Source: JBHFEI01 sp041928815 (GTDB lineage Bacteria > Pseudomonadota > Alphaproteobacteria > Rhizobiales > Rhizobiaceae). From it: a stretch of 64,000 nt of DNA. Every line of letters begins with the position of its first letter. The first letter of the stretch is position 1. Positions 42,930 to 52,962 of this stretch are shown here, piece by piece. Below the pieces are notes generated by a model. That model saw only the letters and a program-made list of their open reading frames with translations. It did no database searches and had not been told where the DNA came from. The stretch spans positions 274,515 to 338,514 of the forward strand of contig NZ_JBHFEI010000005.1 of assembly GCF_041928815.1 (NCBI RefSeq). Direction: 5' to 3'. Made by a program: the position numbers and the translations under genes.

Positions 42930-45900
42930 ATGGACTTCAACGATTCGATCCGCGCGACCTATTTCACGGTCGAGGAACTGCGCCAGCTCGGCGAGGACCT
43001 CGCGCAGAACGGCGCCACGGCTCTTCCCGGCTTCCGCCCCTTCGATTTCCGCGCCCGGCACAAGGAGAACGAGCGGGAGATCTTCCGCGTCTACAAGGTC
43101 GTCTCCGCCGATGTCGAGGCCGGGGCGACGATCACGCCCGCCGCCGAATGGCTGCTCGACAACCATTACGTCATCGAGGAGGCGATCCAGGAGGTCCGGC
43201 GCGATTTCCCGCGCAGGTTCTACCGCGAACTGCCGACCATCACCGTCGGCGGCGCGGAGATCCCGCGCACGATGGCGATGGCCTTCCTCTACGTCGCCCA
43301 TACCCACAGCACCGTCTCGCGCGAGAGCCTCACCGAAATGGTCGAGGGGTTCCAGGCGCACAAGGCCTTCAAGATCGGCGAATTATGGGCGCTGCCCTCG
43401 ATCCTGCGCTTCGTACTGATCGAGAACCTGCGCCGCATCGCCATCCGCGTCGACCGCTCGCGCGCCATGCGGCAGAAGGCGAACGAGGCCGCCGACCGCA
43501 TCGCGCGCGAAAACGATCCGGACCGGCTGAAGGCGCTTCTCCCGCAGTTCGTCGCCGACACCGCCGACAACACCTTCGTCGCCCAGCTGCTCTACCGGCT
43601 GCGCGACGGCTCGCAATCGGCGAGCATCGTCATCAACTGGCTGGAAGAGCAGCTCGAGAACCGCGGCAGCGACATCGAGAGCGCGCTCGTCGCCGAACAG
43701 AACCGTCTTTCCTCCGGCAATGTCACGATGGGCAACATCGTGCGCAGCCTGCGCAAGATCGACGACACCGAATGGGCGGTCTGGGTCGAGAGCGTCAGCG
43801 TCATCGACGCGGCGCTGCGCGAGGGATCGGACTATACCCGCCTCGATTTCGGCTCGCGCAACAAGTATCGCGAGACGATCGAGAAGCTCGCCAAGCGCTC
43901 CGGCCACAGCGAGATCGAGGTGACCCGCACCGCGCTTGCCATGGTTGCGGAAATGGAGGCCGGTCCGGCCGAAGATGCCGCGCCGAATGTCGGCATGATG
44001 CTCGTCGGCCGCAGGCGTCTCGCGCTCGAGGCCCGCATCGGCTACCGCCCGACGGTGCTGCAGAAGGTCCTGCGCTTCAGCCGCCAGCTCGAATGGCTGG
44101 CGATCGCCGGGCCGAACGTCCTCCTCACCATTCTGGCGATGGTCGCGGTCTATGCCTTCATCAGCGCCATGGACATTCCGTCCGGCGCGGCGCTGATCAT
44201 GCTGCTGCTGGTCGCCCTGCCGGCCTCCGAGGCGGCGACCGGCCTCTTCAACACGCTTGTCACCCTGCTCGTTCGCCCGACACGGCTCGTCGGCTACGAA
44301 TTCCTCGACGGCATTCCCGCCGATGCCCGCACCCTCGTCGTCGTGCCCTGTCTCATCTCCCGGCGCGACCATGTCGACGAACTGGTGCGCAATCTCGAGG
44401 TCCACTACCTCGCCAACCCGAAGGGCGAGATTTCCTTCGCACTCCTCAGCGACTGGGCCGACAGCCCGGTCGAGGAGACGCAGGCCGACCTCGACGTCCT
44501 CGCCTATGCGCGCAGCGAGATCGAGGCGCTCTCGGCGCGCTACCGCCATGACGGGCGCACCCGCTTCTTCCTGCTGCACCGACGCCGCCTCTGGAGCGAA
44601 TCCGAAGGCGTGTGGATGGGCTGGGAAAGGAAGCGCGGCAAGCTGCACGAGCTGAACCTCCTTCTGCGCGGCGACAGCGACACGACCTTCATCCTCGACA
44701 AGGAGACGGTGCTGCCGAGGGGCGTCCAGTACGTGATGACGCTCGACTCCGACACGCGCCTGATGCGCGACGCGGTGACCAAGCTCGTCGGCAAGCTCTC
44801 CCATCCGATCAACCGCCCGGTCATCGACGCGAAGACGCAGAAGGTGACGGCCGGCTACAGCATCCTGCAACCGCGCGTGACGCCCTCGCTGACGACCGGA
44901 AGCAACGCCTCGGCCTTCCAGCGCATCTTCTCGATCAACCGCGGCGTCGATCCCTATGTCTTCACCGTCTCCGACGTCTATCAGGACATCGCCGGGGAAG
45001 GCACCTTCACCGGCAAGGGCCTCTACCATGTCGACGCCTTCGAGGCGGCGCTGAAGGGCCGGATCGACGAGAACGCGGTGCTGAGCCACGATCTGCTCGA
45101 GGGTTCCTTCGCCCGCTGCGCCCTCGTCACCGATGTCGAGCTCGTCGAGGATTTCCCGACGCGCTACGAGGTGGAGATGTCGCGCCAGCATCGCTGGGCG
45201 CGCGGCGACTGGCAGCTCCTGCCCTATATGGTCGACCCCGCCAACGGGCTTTCCATGCTCGGCCGCTGGAAGATGTATGACAATCTCCGCCGCTCGCTGA
45301 TCCCCTGCGCCTGGCTCGTCGCCTCGGTGATGGGCTGGTACTACATGCAGCCGGCCGAAGCGCTGGTCTGGCAGGCAGTGCTGATCTTCTCGCTCTTCGT
45401 CGCGCCCACCCTCTCCCTGATCAACGGCCTGCTGCCGCGCCGCAACGACATCGTCGCCCGGGCCCACCTGCATGCCGTGCTTTCGGAAATCCAGGCGGCG
45501 AACGCGCAGGTCGCGCTGCGCATCGTCTTCATCGCCCATTCGGCGGCGATGATGGCGGACGCGATCGTCCGTTCCCTCTACCGCACCTTCGTCTCGCGCA
45601 AGCTGATGCTGGAATGGCGCACCGCCGCCCAGGTGCAGAGCGCCGGCCATGGCGGCGTGCTCGACTATTACCGGGCCATGTGGGCCGCCCCGGCGCTCGC
45701 CATCGCCTCCGTCGCGCTCGCCGCCGTCTCCGACACCGGCCTGCCCTTCATCGGCGTTCCCTTCGCGGCGCTCTGGATCGTCTCGCCGGCGATCGCCTGG
45801 TTCGTCAGCCAGTCGGCCGAGACCGAGGACACGCTCGCCGTTCCCGAGGACGTCTCCGAGGCGTTGCGCCGGATCGCGCGGCGCACCTGGCGCTACTTCG

Positions 45901-48900
45901 AGCACTTCGTCAATGCGGAGCAGAATTTCCTGCCCCCGGACAATTTCCAGGAAATCCCCAACCCCGTGCTCGCGACGCGGACCTCGCCGACCAATATCGG
46001 CGTCTATCTCCTGTCGGTGATCTCCGCGCGCGACTTCGGCTGGATCGGCTTCGAGGAGACGATCCGGCGTCTGGAGCAGACGGTCGGCACGATCGACCGC
46101 ATGCCGAAGTTCCGCGGCCATCTCTACAACTGGTATCGCACCGACACGCTCGACACGATGGAGCCGCGCTACGTCTCGGCCGTCGACAGCGGCAATCTCG
46201 CCGGCCACCTGATCGCCGTATCCTCGCTCTGCCGCGAATGGGCGGAGGCGCCGTCCGCCCATGTCCAGGGCAGCCTCGACGGCATCGGCGACGTCGCCGA
46301 GATCCTCGCCGAGGTGCTCGCCGGCCTGCCGGACGACCGGCGCACCATCCGGCCGCTGCGCCGGCAGATCGACGAGCGCATCGAGGGCTTCCGCAACGCG
46401 CTTGCCGCCGTGCAGCGCGAGCGCGAATTCGCGTCGCTGCGCGTCATCAACCTCGCCGTGCTCGCCCGCGACATCCACAAGCTCGCCGGCAATCTCGACC
46501 ACGAGATCCGGACGGCCCACAGCGCGGCGATCGTCGACTGGGCACAGTCGCTGGTCAACACCTGCGAAGCCCATATCTCCGACAGCGTCTTCGACCTCGC
46601 CGCCATCGACGCGCTGCGCCAGCGCCTGGTGGTGCTGCGCGACCGCTCGCGCGACCTCGCCTTCTCGATGGACTTCTCCTTCCTCTTCCGCCGCGAGCGC
46701 CGGCTGCTGTCGATCGGCTACCGCGTCGCCACCGGCGAGCTCGACGAGGCCTGCTACGACCTGCTCGCCTCCGAGGCGCGCCTGACGAGCCTCTTTGCCA
46801 TCGCCAAGGGAGATCTCCCGACCGAGCACTGGTACAAGCTCGGCCGGCCGATCGTGCCGATCGGCGCGCGCGGCGCGCTCGTCTCCTGGTCGGGTTCGAT
46901 GTTCGAATATCTGATGCCGCCGCTCGTCATGCAGGAACGCCAGGGCGGCATCCTCAACCAGACCAACAATCTCGTCGTCGTCGAGCAGATCAACCACGGC
47001 CGCCGGCTCGGCACGCCCTGGGGCATCTCCGAGGCCGCCTTCAACGCCCGCGACCACGAGCTGACCTACCAGTACACCAATTTCGGCGTGCCGAAGCTCG
47101 GCCTGAAACGGGGACTCGGCCAGAACGCGGTGATCGCGCCCTATGCCTCGCTGCTCGCCTCCATGTACGATCCGAAGGCGGCGCTCGACAACCTCAAGCG
47201 GCTGCAGGCGCTCGGCGCGCTCGGCGAATACGGCTTCCACGACGCCGTCGACTTCACCCCGACCCGCGTGCCGGAGGGCCAGACCTGCGCCGTCGTGCGC
47301 AACTACATGGCGCACCACCACGGCATGTCGATCGCCGCCGTCGCCAATGTCGTCTTCAACGGGAGGCTGCGCGAGCTCTTCCATGCCGACCCAGTGATCG
47401 AGGCGGCCGAACTGCTGCTGCAGGAAAAGGCGCCGCGCGACATTCCGATCATCAACGCCAAGAACGATCCGGGCACGCTCGGCAAGGGCCAGGCCGATCT
47501 CCTGCGCCCGGAAGTGCGCACCATCGTCAATCCGCTGTCGAAGGAACGCCAGACGGTCTTCCTGTCGAACGGCCATTATTCGATCATGCTCACCTCGGGC
47601 GGTGCCGGCTACTCGCGCTGGAACGGCCAGTCGGTCGTGCGCTGGAAGCCCGACCCGTCCGAGGACCGTTACGGCACCTTCATCTTCCTGCGCGACACGG
47701 CGAGCGGCGCGTGGTGGTCGGCAAGCGCGGAGCCGCGCCGTGCCGAGGGCGAGAAGGCGACCGTCCGCTTCGGCGACGACAAGGCGGAATTCATCAAGAC
47801 GGTCGGCACGCTGACGAGCGAGGTCGAATGCATCGTCGCCACCGAGCACGATGCCGAGGGCCGGCGCGTGACGCTTCTCAACACCGGCTCCGAGGACCGC
47901 TTCATCGAGGTCACCTCCTATGCCGAACCGGTGCTGTCGACAGACGATGCCGACAGCGCCCATCCGCTGTTTTCGAAGATGTTCCTCAAGACCGAGATCG
48001 GCAAGCGCGGCGACGTGATCCACGTCTCCCGCAACAAGCGTTCACCCTCCGATCCCGACATCGCCGTCGCCCACCTGATCACCGACAATGCCGGAAGCAG
48101 CCGGCATACGGAGGCCGAGACCGACCGGCGCGCCTTCATCGGCGTCGGCCGCACGCTCGCGGAGGCGCGCGCCTTCGACGAGGGCGTCGCGCTGTCCGGC
48201 ACGGACGGCTTCACGCTCGACCCGGTGATGGCGCTGCGCCGCAGCGTGCGCGTTCCGGCCGGCAAGAAGGTGAGCGTCCTCTTCTGGACAATCGCCGCGC
48301 CGTCGCGCGCCGAGGTCGACCGTGCCGTCGACCGCTATCGCCATCCCGACAGCTTCAACCACGAGATGGTCCATGCCTGGACCCGCAGCCAGGTGCAGAT
48401 GCGCCAGGTCGGCGTGACCTCGCAGGAGGCGGCGAGCTTCCAGACGCTCGGCCGCTATCTCACCTATCCCGACATGCAGCTTCGCGCCGATCCGGCCGCC
48501 GTGCGCGCCGGCCTCGGCCGCCAGTCGGCGCTCTGGCCGCTGGCGATCTCGGGCGATTTCCCGATCTTCGTGCTGCGCATCAACGACGACGTCGACCTCG
48601 GCATCGCCCGCGAGGCGCTGCGCGCGCAGGAATATCTGCGTGCCCGCGGCGTCACCGCCGACCTCGTAATCGTCAACGAACGCGCCTCCTCCTATGCGCA
48701 GGACATGCAGCACGCGATCGACGGCATGTGCGAGAACCTGCGGCTGCGCGGGCTCTCCGACGGGCCGCGCCAGCATATCTTCGCCGTGCGCCGCGACCTG
48801 ATGGACGCGGCGACCCTGGCGACGCTGATGGCCGCCGCGCGCGCCGTCTTCCATGCGCGCAACGGCACGCTCGCCGACCAGATCGCCCGGGCGGGCTCGC

Positions 48901-51383
48901 TCTTCTCCTTCACGCTGCCAGGCCAAACCGGCGAGGACGAGGCGGGGACGGACGCCCTGCCGGCGCCTGCCCGCAGGCTAGCCCCCGCGACGCCGGTCGC
49001 GGTCGCCGGAGACGGTCTCGATTTCTGGAACGGCCATGGCGGCTTCTCCGATGAGGGCCGCACCTATGTGGTGCGCCTGACGGGCGGCGAGACGACGCCC
49101 CACCCGTGGATCAACGTCATCGCCAACCAGAATTTCGGCTTCCACGTCGCCGCCGACGGCGCCGGCTTCACCTGGAGCCGCAACTCGCGCGACTACCAGC
49201 TGACGCCCTGGACCAACGACCCGGTCGTCAACCGGCCGGGCGAGGCGATCTTCGTGCGCGACATGGTCAGCGGCGCCGTGCTGACGCCCTATGCAGCCCT
49301 GTCGCGCGATCCCGGCATCCTGTTCGAGGCGCGCCACGGTTTCGGCGTCTCGGCCTTCGAAAGCGAGCAGGAGGGCATCCGCCTGACCGCGACGCAGACG
49401 GTCGACCGCGACCTGCCGGTGAAGCTCACCCGCCTGTCGCTCGAAAACCGGACGGAGCGTGCCCGCACCCTGCGCGTCTATGCGGCGGTGGAATGGGTTC
49501 TCGGCAACAACCGCGCCCGGACCGCGCCTTTCGTGCTGTCGAGCGGGGGCGAGGACGCCCTTTTCGCCACCAACCCCTACAGCATCGACTATGGCGGCCG
49601 CACCGCCTTCCTCGCCGCGACCGGCGCCCCGGTGACGAGCCTGACGGCGAGCCGGCGCGAGTTCATCGGCAGGACCGGCAGCATCGTCGCCCCGATGGCG
49701 GTACTGAACGGCGATGCGCTTTCCGGCACCACCGATGCCGCCGGCGATCCGGCGGCGGTGATCGCCCTCGACGTCACGCTCGCCCCCGGCGACGTCAAGC
49801 ACCTCACCCTCCTTCTCGGCGATGCCGACGACGCGGAAGGCGCGTCCGGCCTGCTGGAAAAGGCGAAGGCGCTCGACGTGGACGGCGTGTGCCAGGCAGC
49901 GGCCCGGTTCTGGGACGGCTTTGCCGGCACGCTGCAGGTGGAGACGCCCGACCGCGCCTTTGACCACATGGTCAATGGCTGGCTGCCCTACCAGAGCCTC
50001 GGCTGCCGCATCCTTGCCCGCTCCGCCTTCTATCAGGCGAGCGGCGCCTACGGTTTCCGCGACCAGCTGCAGGACACGCTCGCCTTCCTGATCCACGACC
50101 CGGACCTCGCCCGCCGGCAGATCCTCAACGCCGCCGGCCGGCAGTTCCCTGAGGGCGACGTGCAGCACTGGTGGCTGCCGGGGACGGGGGCCGGCGTGCG
50201 CACCCTGATCTCCGACGACGTCGTCTGGCTCGGCTATGCGGCGGCGCGTTACTGCACCGTCACCGGCACGACCGGCATTCTTGGCGAGGCGATCCCCTTC
50301 ATCGAGGGGCTGGCGCTGGAGCCTGGTCAACACGACAGCTTTTTCCAGCCGAACGTCTCGCAGGACACCGCCGATCTCTACGAACACTGCGCCCGCGCCC
50401 TCGACCTCGCGATCGCCCGCCGCGGCGACAACGGCCTGCCGCTGATTCTCGGCGGCGACTGGAACGACGGCATGAACCGCGTCGGCATCGAGGGGCGCGG
50501 CACCAGCGTCTGGCTCGGCTGGTTCCTGGCGGCGACGCTGCGCGCCTTCCTGCCGCATGCCGAGCAACGCGGCGACACCATGCGCCTCGAACGCTGGACC
50601 AGCCATCTCGATGCCCTCAAGGCGGCGCTCTCCTCGACGGGCTGGGATGGCGGCCATTACCTGCGCGGCACCTTCGACGACGGCACGCCGCTCGGCGCCT
50701 CGCGCAACGAGGAATGCCGCATCGACTCGATCGCCCAGTCTTGGAGCGTGCTCTCCGGCGAGGGCGAGCCCGAGCGGTCGCAAAAGGCGATGGACGCGGT
50801 GATGACGACGCTTGCCGATGCGGAACACGGCATCATCCGCCTGTTCACGCCACCCTTCGAGAAGACCCCGCGCGATCCCGGCTATATCAAGGCCTATCCG
50901 CCGGGCGTGCGCGAGAATGGCGGGCAATACACCCATGCGGCCACCTGGGTCGTGCTGGCGCTCGCCGAGCTCGGCCGCGGCGACGAGGCCTACCAGGCCT
51001 TCTCGATGATCAACCCCGTGAACCATGCGCTCGATCCGGCCTCCGCCGAAACCTACCGGGTGGAGCCCTATGTGGTCGCCGCCGACATCTATGGGGAAGG
51101 CGCGCTGATCGGCCGCGGCGGCTGGACCTGGTATACGGGATCCGCCGGCTGGCTCTATCGCGTCGGCATCGAAGGCATTCTCGGCATCCGCAAGGAGGGC
51201 GACCGCCTATTCGTCCGTCCCGTACTGCCCACCGCCTGGGACGGCTACACGGCACGCCTCCGGCTCGACGGGCAGGACCTTGAGATCGTGGTGACGGGTA
51301 ACGGTAAAAACGTCGCACCCACGGTGACGATCAATAAAACTGTCACAAATCCCGACGAAGGTCACCTGCTGACGGCACGCTGA
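42930..51383 (+). CDS. ndvB: Cyclic beta-1,2-glucan synthase (NdvB/ChvB/Cgs)
   Basis: The 2817-residue giant enzyme builds cyclic beta-1,2-glucans, periplasmic osmoprotectants and symbiosis/virulence factors. A glycosyltransferase region (about residues 500-830) carries LLSDWADS, TLDSDTRLM and the QHRWARGDW motif and is flanked by membrane helices (about 400-440 and 810-960). A glucoamylase-like segment follows. A C-terminal GH94 phosphorylase-like part has YGFRDQLQDTLAFL, GGDWNDGMNRVG and ENGGQYTHAATW, which controls ring size. I chose ATG 42930 (MDFNDSIRATYFT) because AGGAG lies nine bases upstream and the length then matches homologues. Confidence 0.93.
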   Translation: MDFNDSIRATYFTVEELRQLGEDLAQNGATALPGFRPFDFRARHKENEREIFRVYKVVSADVEAGATITPAAEWLLDNHYVIEEAIQEVRRDFPRRFYRELPTITVGGAEIPRTMAMAFLYVAHTHSTVSRESLTEMVEGFQAHKAFKIGELWALPSILRFVLIENLRRIAIRVDRSRAMRQKANEAADRIARENDPDRLKALLPQFVADTADNTFVAQLLYRLRDGSQSASIVINWLEEQLENRGSDIESALVAEQNRLSSGNVTMGNIVRSLRKIDDTEWAVWVESVSVIDAALREGSDYTRLDFGSRNKYRETIEKLAKRSGHSEIEVTRTALAMVAEMEAGPAEDAAPNVGMMLVGRRRLALEARIGYRPTVLQKVLRFSRQLEWLAIAGPNVLLTILAMVAVYAFISAMDIPSGAALIMLLLVALPASEAATGLFNTLVTLLVRPTRLVGYEFLDGIPADARTLVVVPCLISRRDHVDELVRNLEVHYLANPKGEISFALLSDWADSPVEETQADLDVLAYARSEIEALSARYRHDGRTRFFLLHRRRLWSESEGVWMGWERKRGKLHELNLLLRGDSDTTFILDKETVLPRGVQYVMTLDSDTRLMRDAVTKLVGKLSHPINRPVIDAKTQKVTAGYSILQPRVTPSLTTGSNASAFQRIFSINRGVDPYVFTVSDVYQDIAGEGTFTGKGLYHVDAFEAALKGRIDENAVLSHDLLEGSFARCALVTDVELVEDFPTRYEVEMSRQHRWARGDWQLLPYMVDPANGLSMLGRWKMYDNLRRSLIPCAWLVASVMGWYYMQPAEALVWQAVLIFSLFVAPTLSLINGLLPRRNDIVARAHLHAVLSEIQAANAQVALRIVFIAHSAAMMADAIVRSLYRTFVSRKLMLEWRTAAQVQSAGHGGVLDYYRAMWAAPALAIASVALAAVSDTGLPFIGVPFAALWIVSPAIAWFVSQSAETEDTLAVPEDVSEALRRIARRTWRYFEHFVNAEQNFLPPDNFQEIPNPVLATRTSPTNIGVYLLSVISARDFGWIGFEETIRRLEQTVGTIDRMPKFRGHLYNWYRTDTLDTMEPRYVSAVDSGNLAGHLIAVSSLCREWAEAPSAHVQGSLDGIGDVAEILAEVLAGLPDDRRTIRPLRRQIDERIEGFRNALAAVQREREFASLRVINLAVLARDIHKLAGNLDHEIRTAHSAAIVDWAQSLVNTCEAHISDSVFDLAAIDALRQRLVVLRDRSRDLAFSMDFSFLFRRERRLLSIGYRVATGELDEACYDLLASEARLTSLFAIAKGDLPTEHWYKLGRPIVPIGARGALVSWSGSMFEYLMPPLVMQERQGGILNQTNNLVVVEQINHGRRLGTPWGISEAAFNARDHELTYQYTNFGVPKLGLKRGLGQNAVIAPYASLLASMYDPKAALDNLKRLQALGALGEYGFHDAVDFTPTRVPEGQTCAVVRNYMAHHHGMSIAAVANVVFNGRLRELFHADPVIEAAELLLQEKAPRDIPIINAKNDPGTLGKGQADLLRPEVRTIVNPLSKERQTVFLSNGHYSIMLTSGGAGYSRWNGQSVVRWKPDPSEDRYGTFIFLRDTASGAWWSASAEPRRAEGEKATVRFGDDKAEFIKTVGTLTSEVECIVATEHDAEGRRVTLLNTGSEDRFIEVTSYAEPVLSTDDADSAHPLFSKMFLKTEIGKRGDVIHVSRNKRSPSDPDIAVAHLITDNAGSSRHTEAETDRRAFIGVGRTLAEARAFDEGVALSGTDGFTLDPVMALRRSVRVPAGKKVSVLFWTIAAPSRAEVDRAVDRYRHPDSFNHEMVHAWTRSQVQMRQVGVTSQEAASFQTLGRYLTYPDMQLRADPAAVRAGLGRQSALWPLAISGDFPIFVLRINDDVDLGIAREALRAQEYLRARGVTADLVIVNERASSYAQDMQHAIDGMCENLRLRGLSDGPRQHIFAVRRDLMDAATLATLMAAARAVFHARNGTLADQIARAGSLFSFTLPGQTGEDEAGTDALPAPARRLAPATPVAVAGDGLDFWNGHGGFSDEGRTYVVRLTGGETTPHPWINVIANQNFGFHVAADGAGFTWSRNSRDYQLTPWTNDPVVNRPGEAIFVRDMVSGAVLTPYAALSRDPGILFEARHGFGVSAFESEQEGIRLTATQTVDRDLPVKLTRLSLENRTERARTLRVYAAVEWVLGNNRARTAPFVLSSGGEDALFATNPYSIDYGGRTAFLAATGAPVTSLTASRREFIGRTGSIVAPMAVLNGDALSGTTDAAGDPAAVIALDVTLAPGDVKHLTLLLGDADDAEGASGLLEKAKALDVDGVCQAAARFWDGFAGTLQVETPDRAFDHMVNGWLPYQSLGCRILARSAFYQASGAYGFRDQLQDTLAFLIHDPDLARRQILNAAGRQFPEGDVQHWWLPGTGAGVRTLISDDVVWLGYAAARYCTVTGTTGILGEAIPFIEGLALEPGQHDSFFQPNVSQDTADLYEHCARALDLAIARRGDNGLPLILGGDWNDGMNRVGIEGRGTSVWLGWFLAATLRAFLPHAEQRGDTMRLERWTSHLDALKAALSSTGWDGGHYLRGTFDDGTPLGASRNEECRIDSIAQSWSVLSGEGEPERSQKAMDAVMTTLADAEHGIIRLFTPPFEKTPRDPGYIKAYPPGVRENGGQYTHAATWVVLALAELGRGDEAYQAFSMINPVNHALDPASAETYRVEPYVVAADIYGEGALIGRGGWTWYTGSAGWLYRVGIEGILGIRKEGDRLFVRPVLPTAWDGYTARLRLDGQDLEIVVTGNGKNVAPTVTINKTVTNPDEGHLLTAR

Positions 51384-51479
51384 CCCCGGCCGGACCTCCG
51401 CCCTCCGGCCTGTTTTCCGGGGGCGAATGTCCGGTCGATACGGTCGCGCGGCCCTCATGCGAGGAGCGACCGGACCACC

Positions 51480-52622
51480 ATGCTTCAGAAAACCGCCGCG
51501 GAGCCGAGGGTCACCGCGATTCCTCCCCCGCGCGACACGCGCCTTGACGTGTTCCGGGCGCTCTGCCTGCTGTCGATCTTCATCAACCACGTCCCAGGCC
51601 AGTATTTCGAATATCTGACCCACAAGAATGCCGGCTTTTCCGATTCGGCCGAGGCCTTCGTGCTGATCTCGGGGCTCGCCGTCGGGCTCGCCTATGCGCC
51701 GAAATTCACCGCCGGCCACCGGCTCGCCGTCACCGTCCGGATCTGGCGGCGGGCGCTGACGCTCTATGTCGCCCATATCATGACCAGCATCGTCACGCTG
51801 GCGATCTTCGCCGGCGCGGCGCTCTATTTCGGCCGGCCCGATATCCTGAGCGAGATCAACATACGGCCCATGGTCGATCACACCGAACAGGGCGTCGTCG
51901 CCATGGTGCTGCTCGGCCACCAGCTCGGCTACAACAACATCCTGTCGATGTATGCGGTGCTGTTCCTGATGCTGCCGGGCATTCTCTTCCTCATGAACCG
52001 GAGCATGGCGCTGGTGATCGTCCTTTCCGGCCTTCTCTGGCTCGTCGCCGGCATCGGCCCCGTCGTGCCGCCGAACTTCATGGACGAGGGCTACTGGTTC
52101 CTCAACCCGTTCTCCTGGCAGTTCCTGTTCGTCATCGGCATCGCCGCGATGGTCCATGTCCGGCGGGGTGGGGCGCTGCCGCGCCACCCGGCGCTGATCG
52201 CGCTCGCCGCCGCCTATGTCGGTCTGTCCTTCGTCTGGGTGGTGTTCTCCTGGTGGGACATCGATCTTTCCTATGGGCTGCCGGCCGTCCTCACCGGCTT
52301 CGACAAGACCTTCCTGTCGACGCCGCGCCTCCTGCACGTTCTGGCGCTCGCCTATCTGATCGCGGTCGTTGCGCCGCTGAACCGCGCTGCGGCGCTCAGG
52401 ATCGACCATCCTCTGGTCGCGATCGGCCGCCATTCGCTGCCGGTGTTCATCTTCGGCACGATCCTCGCGATGATCGGCCAGGTCGTCGTCTTCGTCACAG
52501 ACAGAAACGCACCGATCGGCACCGCCTTCGTCGCCGCCGGCCTCATCCTCCATGTAGTCTATGCCCGCTATCTCGATGCGATCCAGTCGCTCGGCAGGAG
52601 CAGGGTAACCGCGCCCGGCTGA
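51480..52622 (+). CDS. opgC: OpgC-type glucan succinyltransferase
   Basis: The 380-residue protein is an OpgC-like acyltransferase-3 relative with about ten membrane segments and the characteristic start DTRLDVFRALCLLSIFINHVPGQYFEYLTHKNAGFSDSAEAFVLISGLAVG. OpgC adds succinyl groups to osmoregulated periplasmic glucans. Directly downstream of ndvB (96 bases), it very probably gives the cyclic beta-glucan its negative charge. AGGAG lies about 13 bases before the ATG. The exporter NdvA is not in the window. Confidence 0.9.
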   Translation: MLQKTAAEPRVTAIPPPRDTRLDVFRALCLLSIFINHVPGQYFEYLTHKNAGFSDSAEAFVLISGLAVGLAYAPKFTAGHRLAVTVRIWRRALTLYVAHIMTSIVTLAIFAGAALYFGRPDILSEINIRPMVDHTEQGVVAMVLLGHQLGYNNILSMYAVLFLMLPGILFLMNRSMALVIVLSGLLWLVAGIGPVVPPNFMDEGYWFLNPFSWQFLFVIGIAAMVHVRRGGALPRHPALIALAAAYVGLSFVWVVFSWWDIDLSYGLPAVLTGFDKTFLSTPRLLHVLALAYLIAVVAPLNRAAALRIDHPLVAIGRHSLPVFIFGTILAMIGQVVVFVTDRNAPIGTAFVAAGLILHVVYARYLDAIQSLGRSRVTAPG

Positions 52623-52892
52623 GGAGCGGACGCGCGGGCGATGCGGCGGACGTGCGGCGCGCGCTGCTGCACGCTTCCGATCGAGGCGCCCATGCCTTCC
52701 GGTTGGCGCAAGGCTCCGCCGGGGCGCGATCGCGCTTGGCGCGTCATGGGGAAAAAGGCGAGGCCGCGGGGAGCGTCCGCCGGCATAGGGAGGACGATAT
52801 ACAGATCTCCGTTGAACCGGATCCAACGGAATGCCAGGTTGTTCAAATGCTGCGCCATGGCCCTGCGCCGCAGGGAGCGCCCCTCCGGAAAG
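52623..52892. other. Non-coding spacer after opgC
   Basis: Open frames here are GC-driven; one minus-strand frame of 96 codons (52568-52858) overlaps opgC and lacks a Shine-Dalgarno, so I leave it out. A short inverted repeat GTTGAACCGGATCCAACGG (about 52811-52830) may belong to the mosaic repeat that follows. Confidence 0.4.
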
Positions 52893-52962
52893 GCTCTATC
52901 TCTCTGTTTTAACGCATTGTCCGGACGTCAGATCCGATGCGGATTTGACTGGAAAAACCCTA
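52893..52962 (-). repeat. Rhizobial-type intergenic repeat, copy 3, ending at the lolA-like stop codon
   Basis: Read on the minus strand, it begins with the TAG stop of the lolA-like gene, then GGTTTTTCCAGTC, the GATCCGCATCGGATC-like hairpin region, CGTCCGGACAATGCG, TTAAAACAG, and AGAGATAGAGC. This matches copy 2 module by module (TAG, TCCAG, paired GATC centre, CGGACAATGCG, AAACA, GAGAGC). Confidence 0.7.

Noticed and set aside
43383..48023. 1546-codon minus-strand open frame opposite ndvB
   Set aside because: High GC and regular codon usage in ndvB leave the opposite strand open; the translation is Asp/Arg/His-rich low complexity with no domain.
51131..51138. A further GGTATAC-like site inside ndvB
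   Set aside because: It reads GGTATACG, so the palindrome is incomplete, and it lies within coding sequence far from any promoter.
52568..52858. 96-codon minus-strand frame after opgC
   Set aside because: Overlaps the opgC 3' end and has no ribosome site or recognisable features; it runs through repeat-like sequence.
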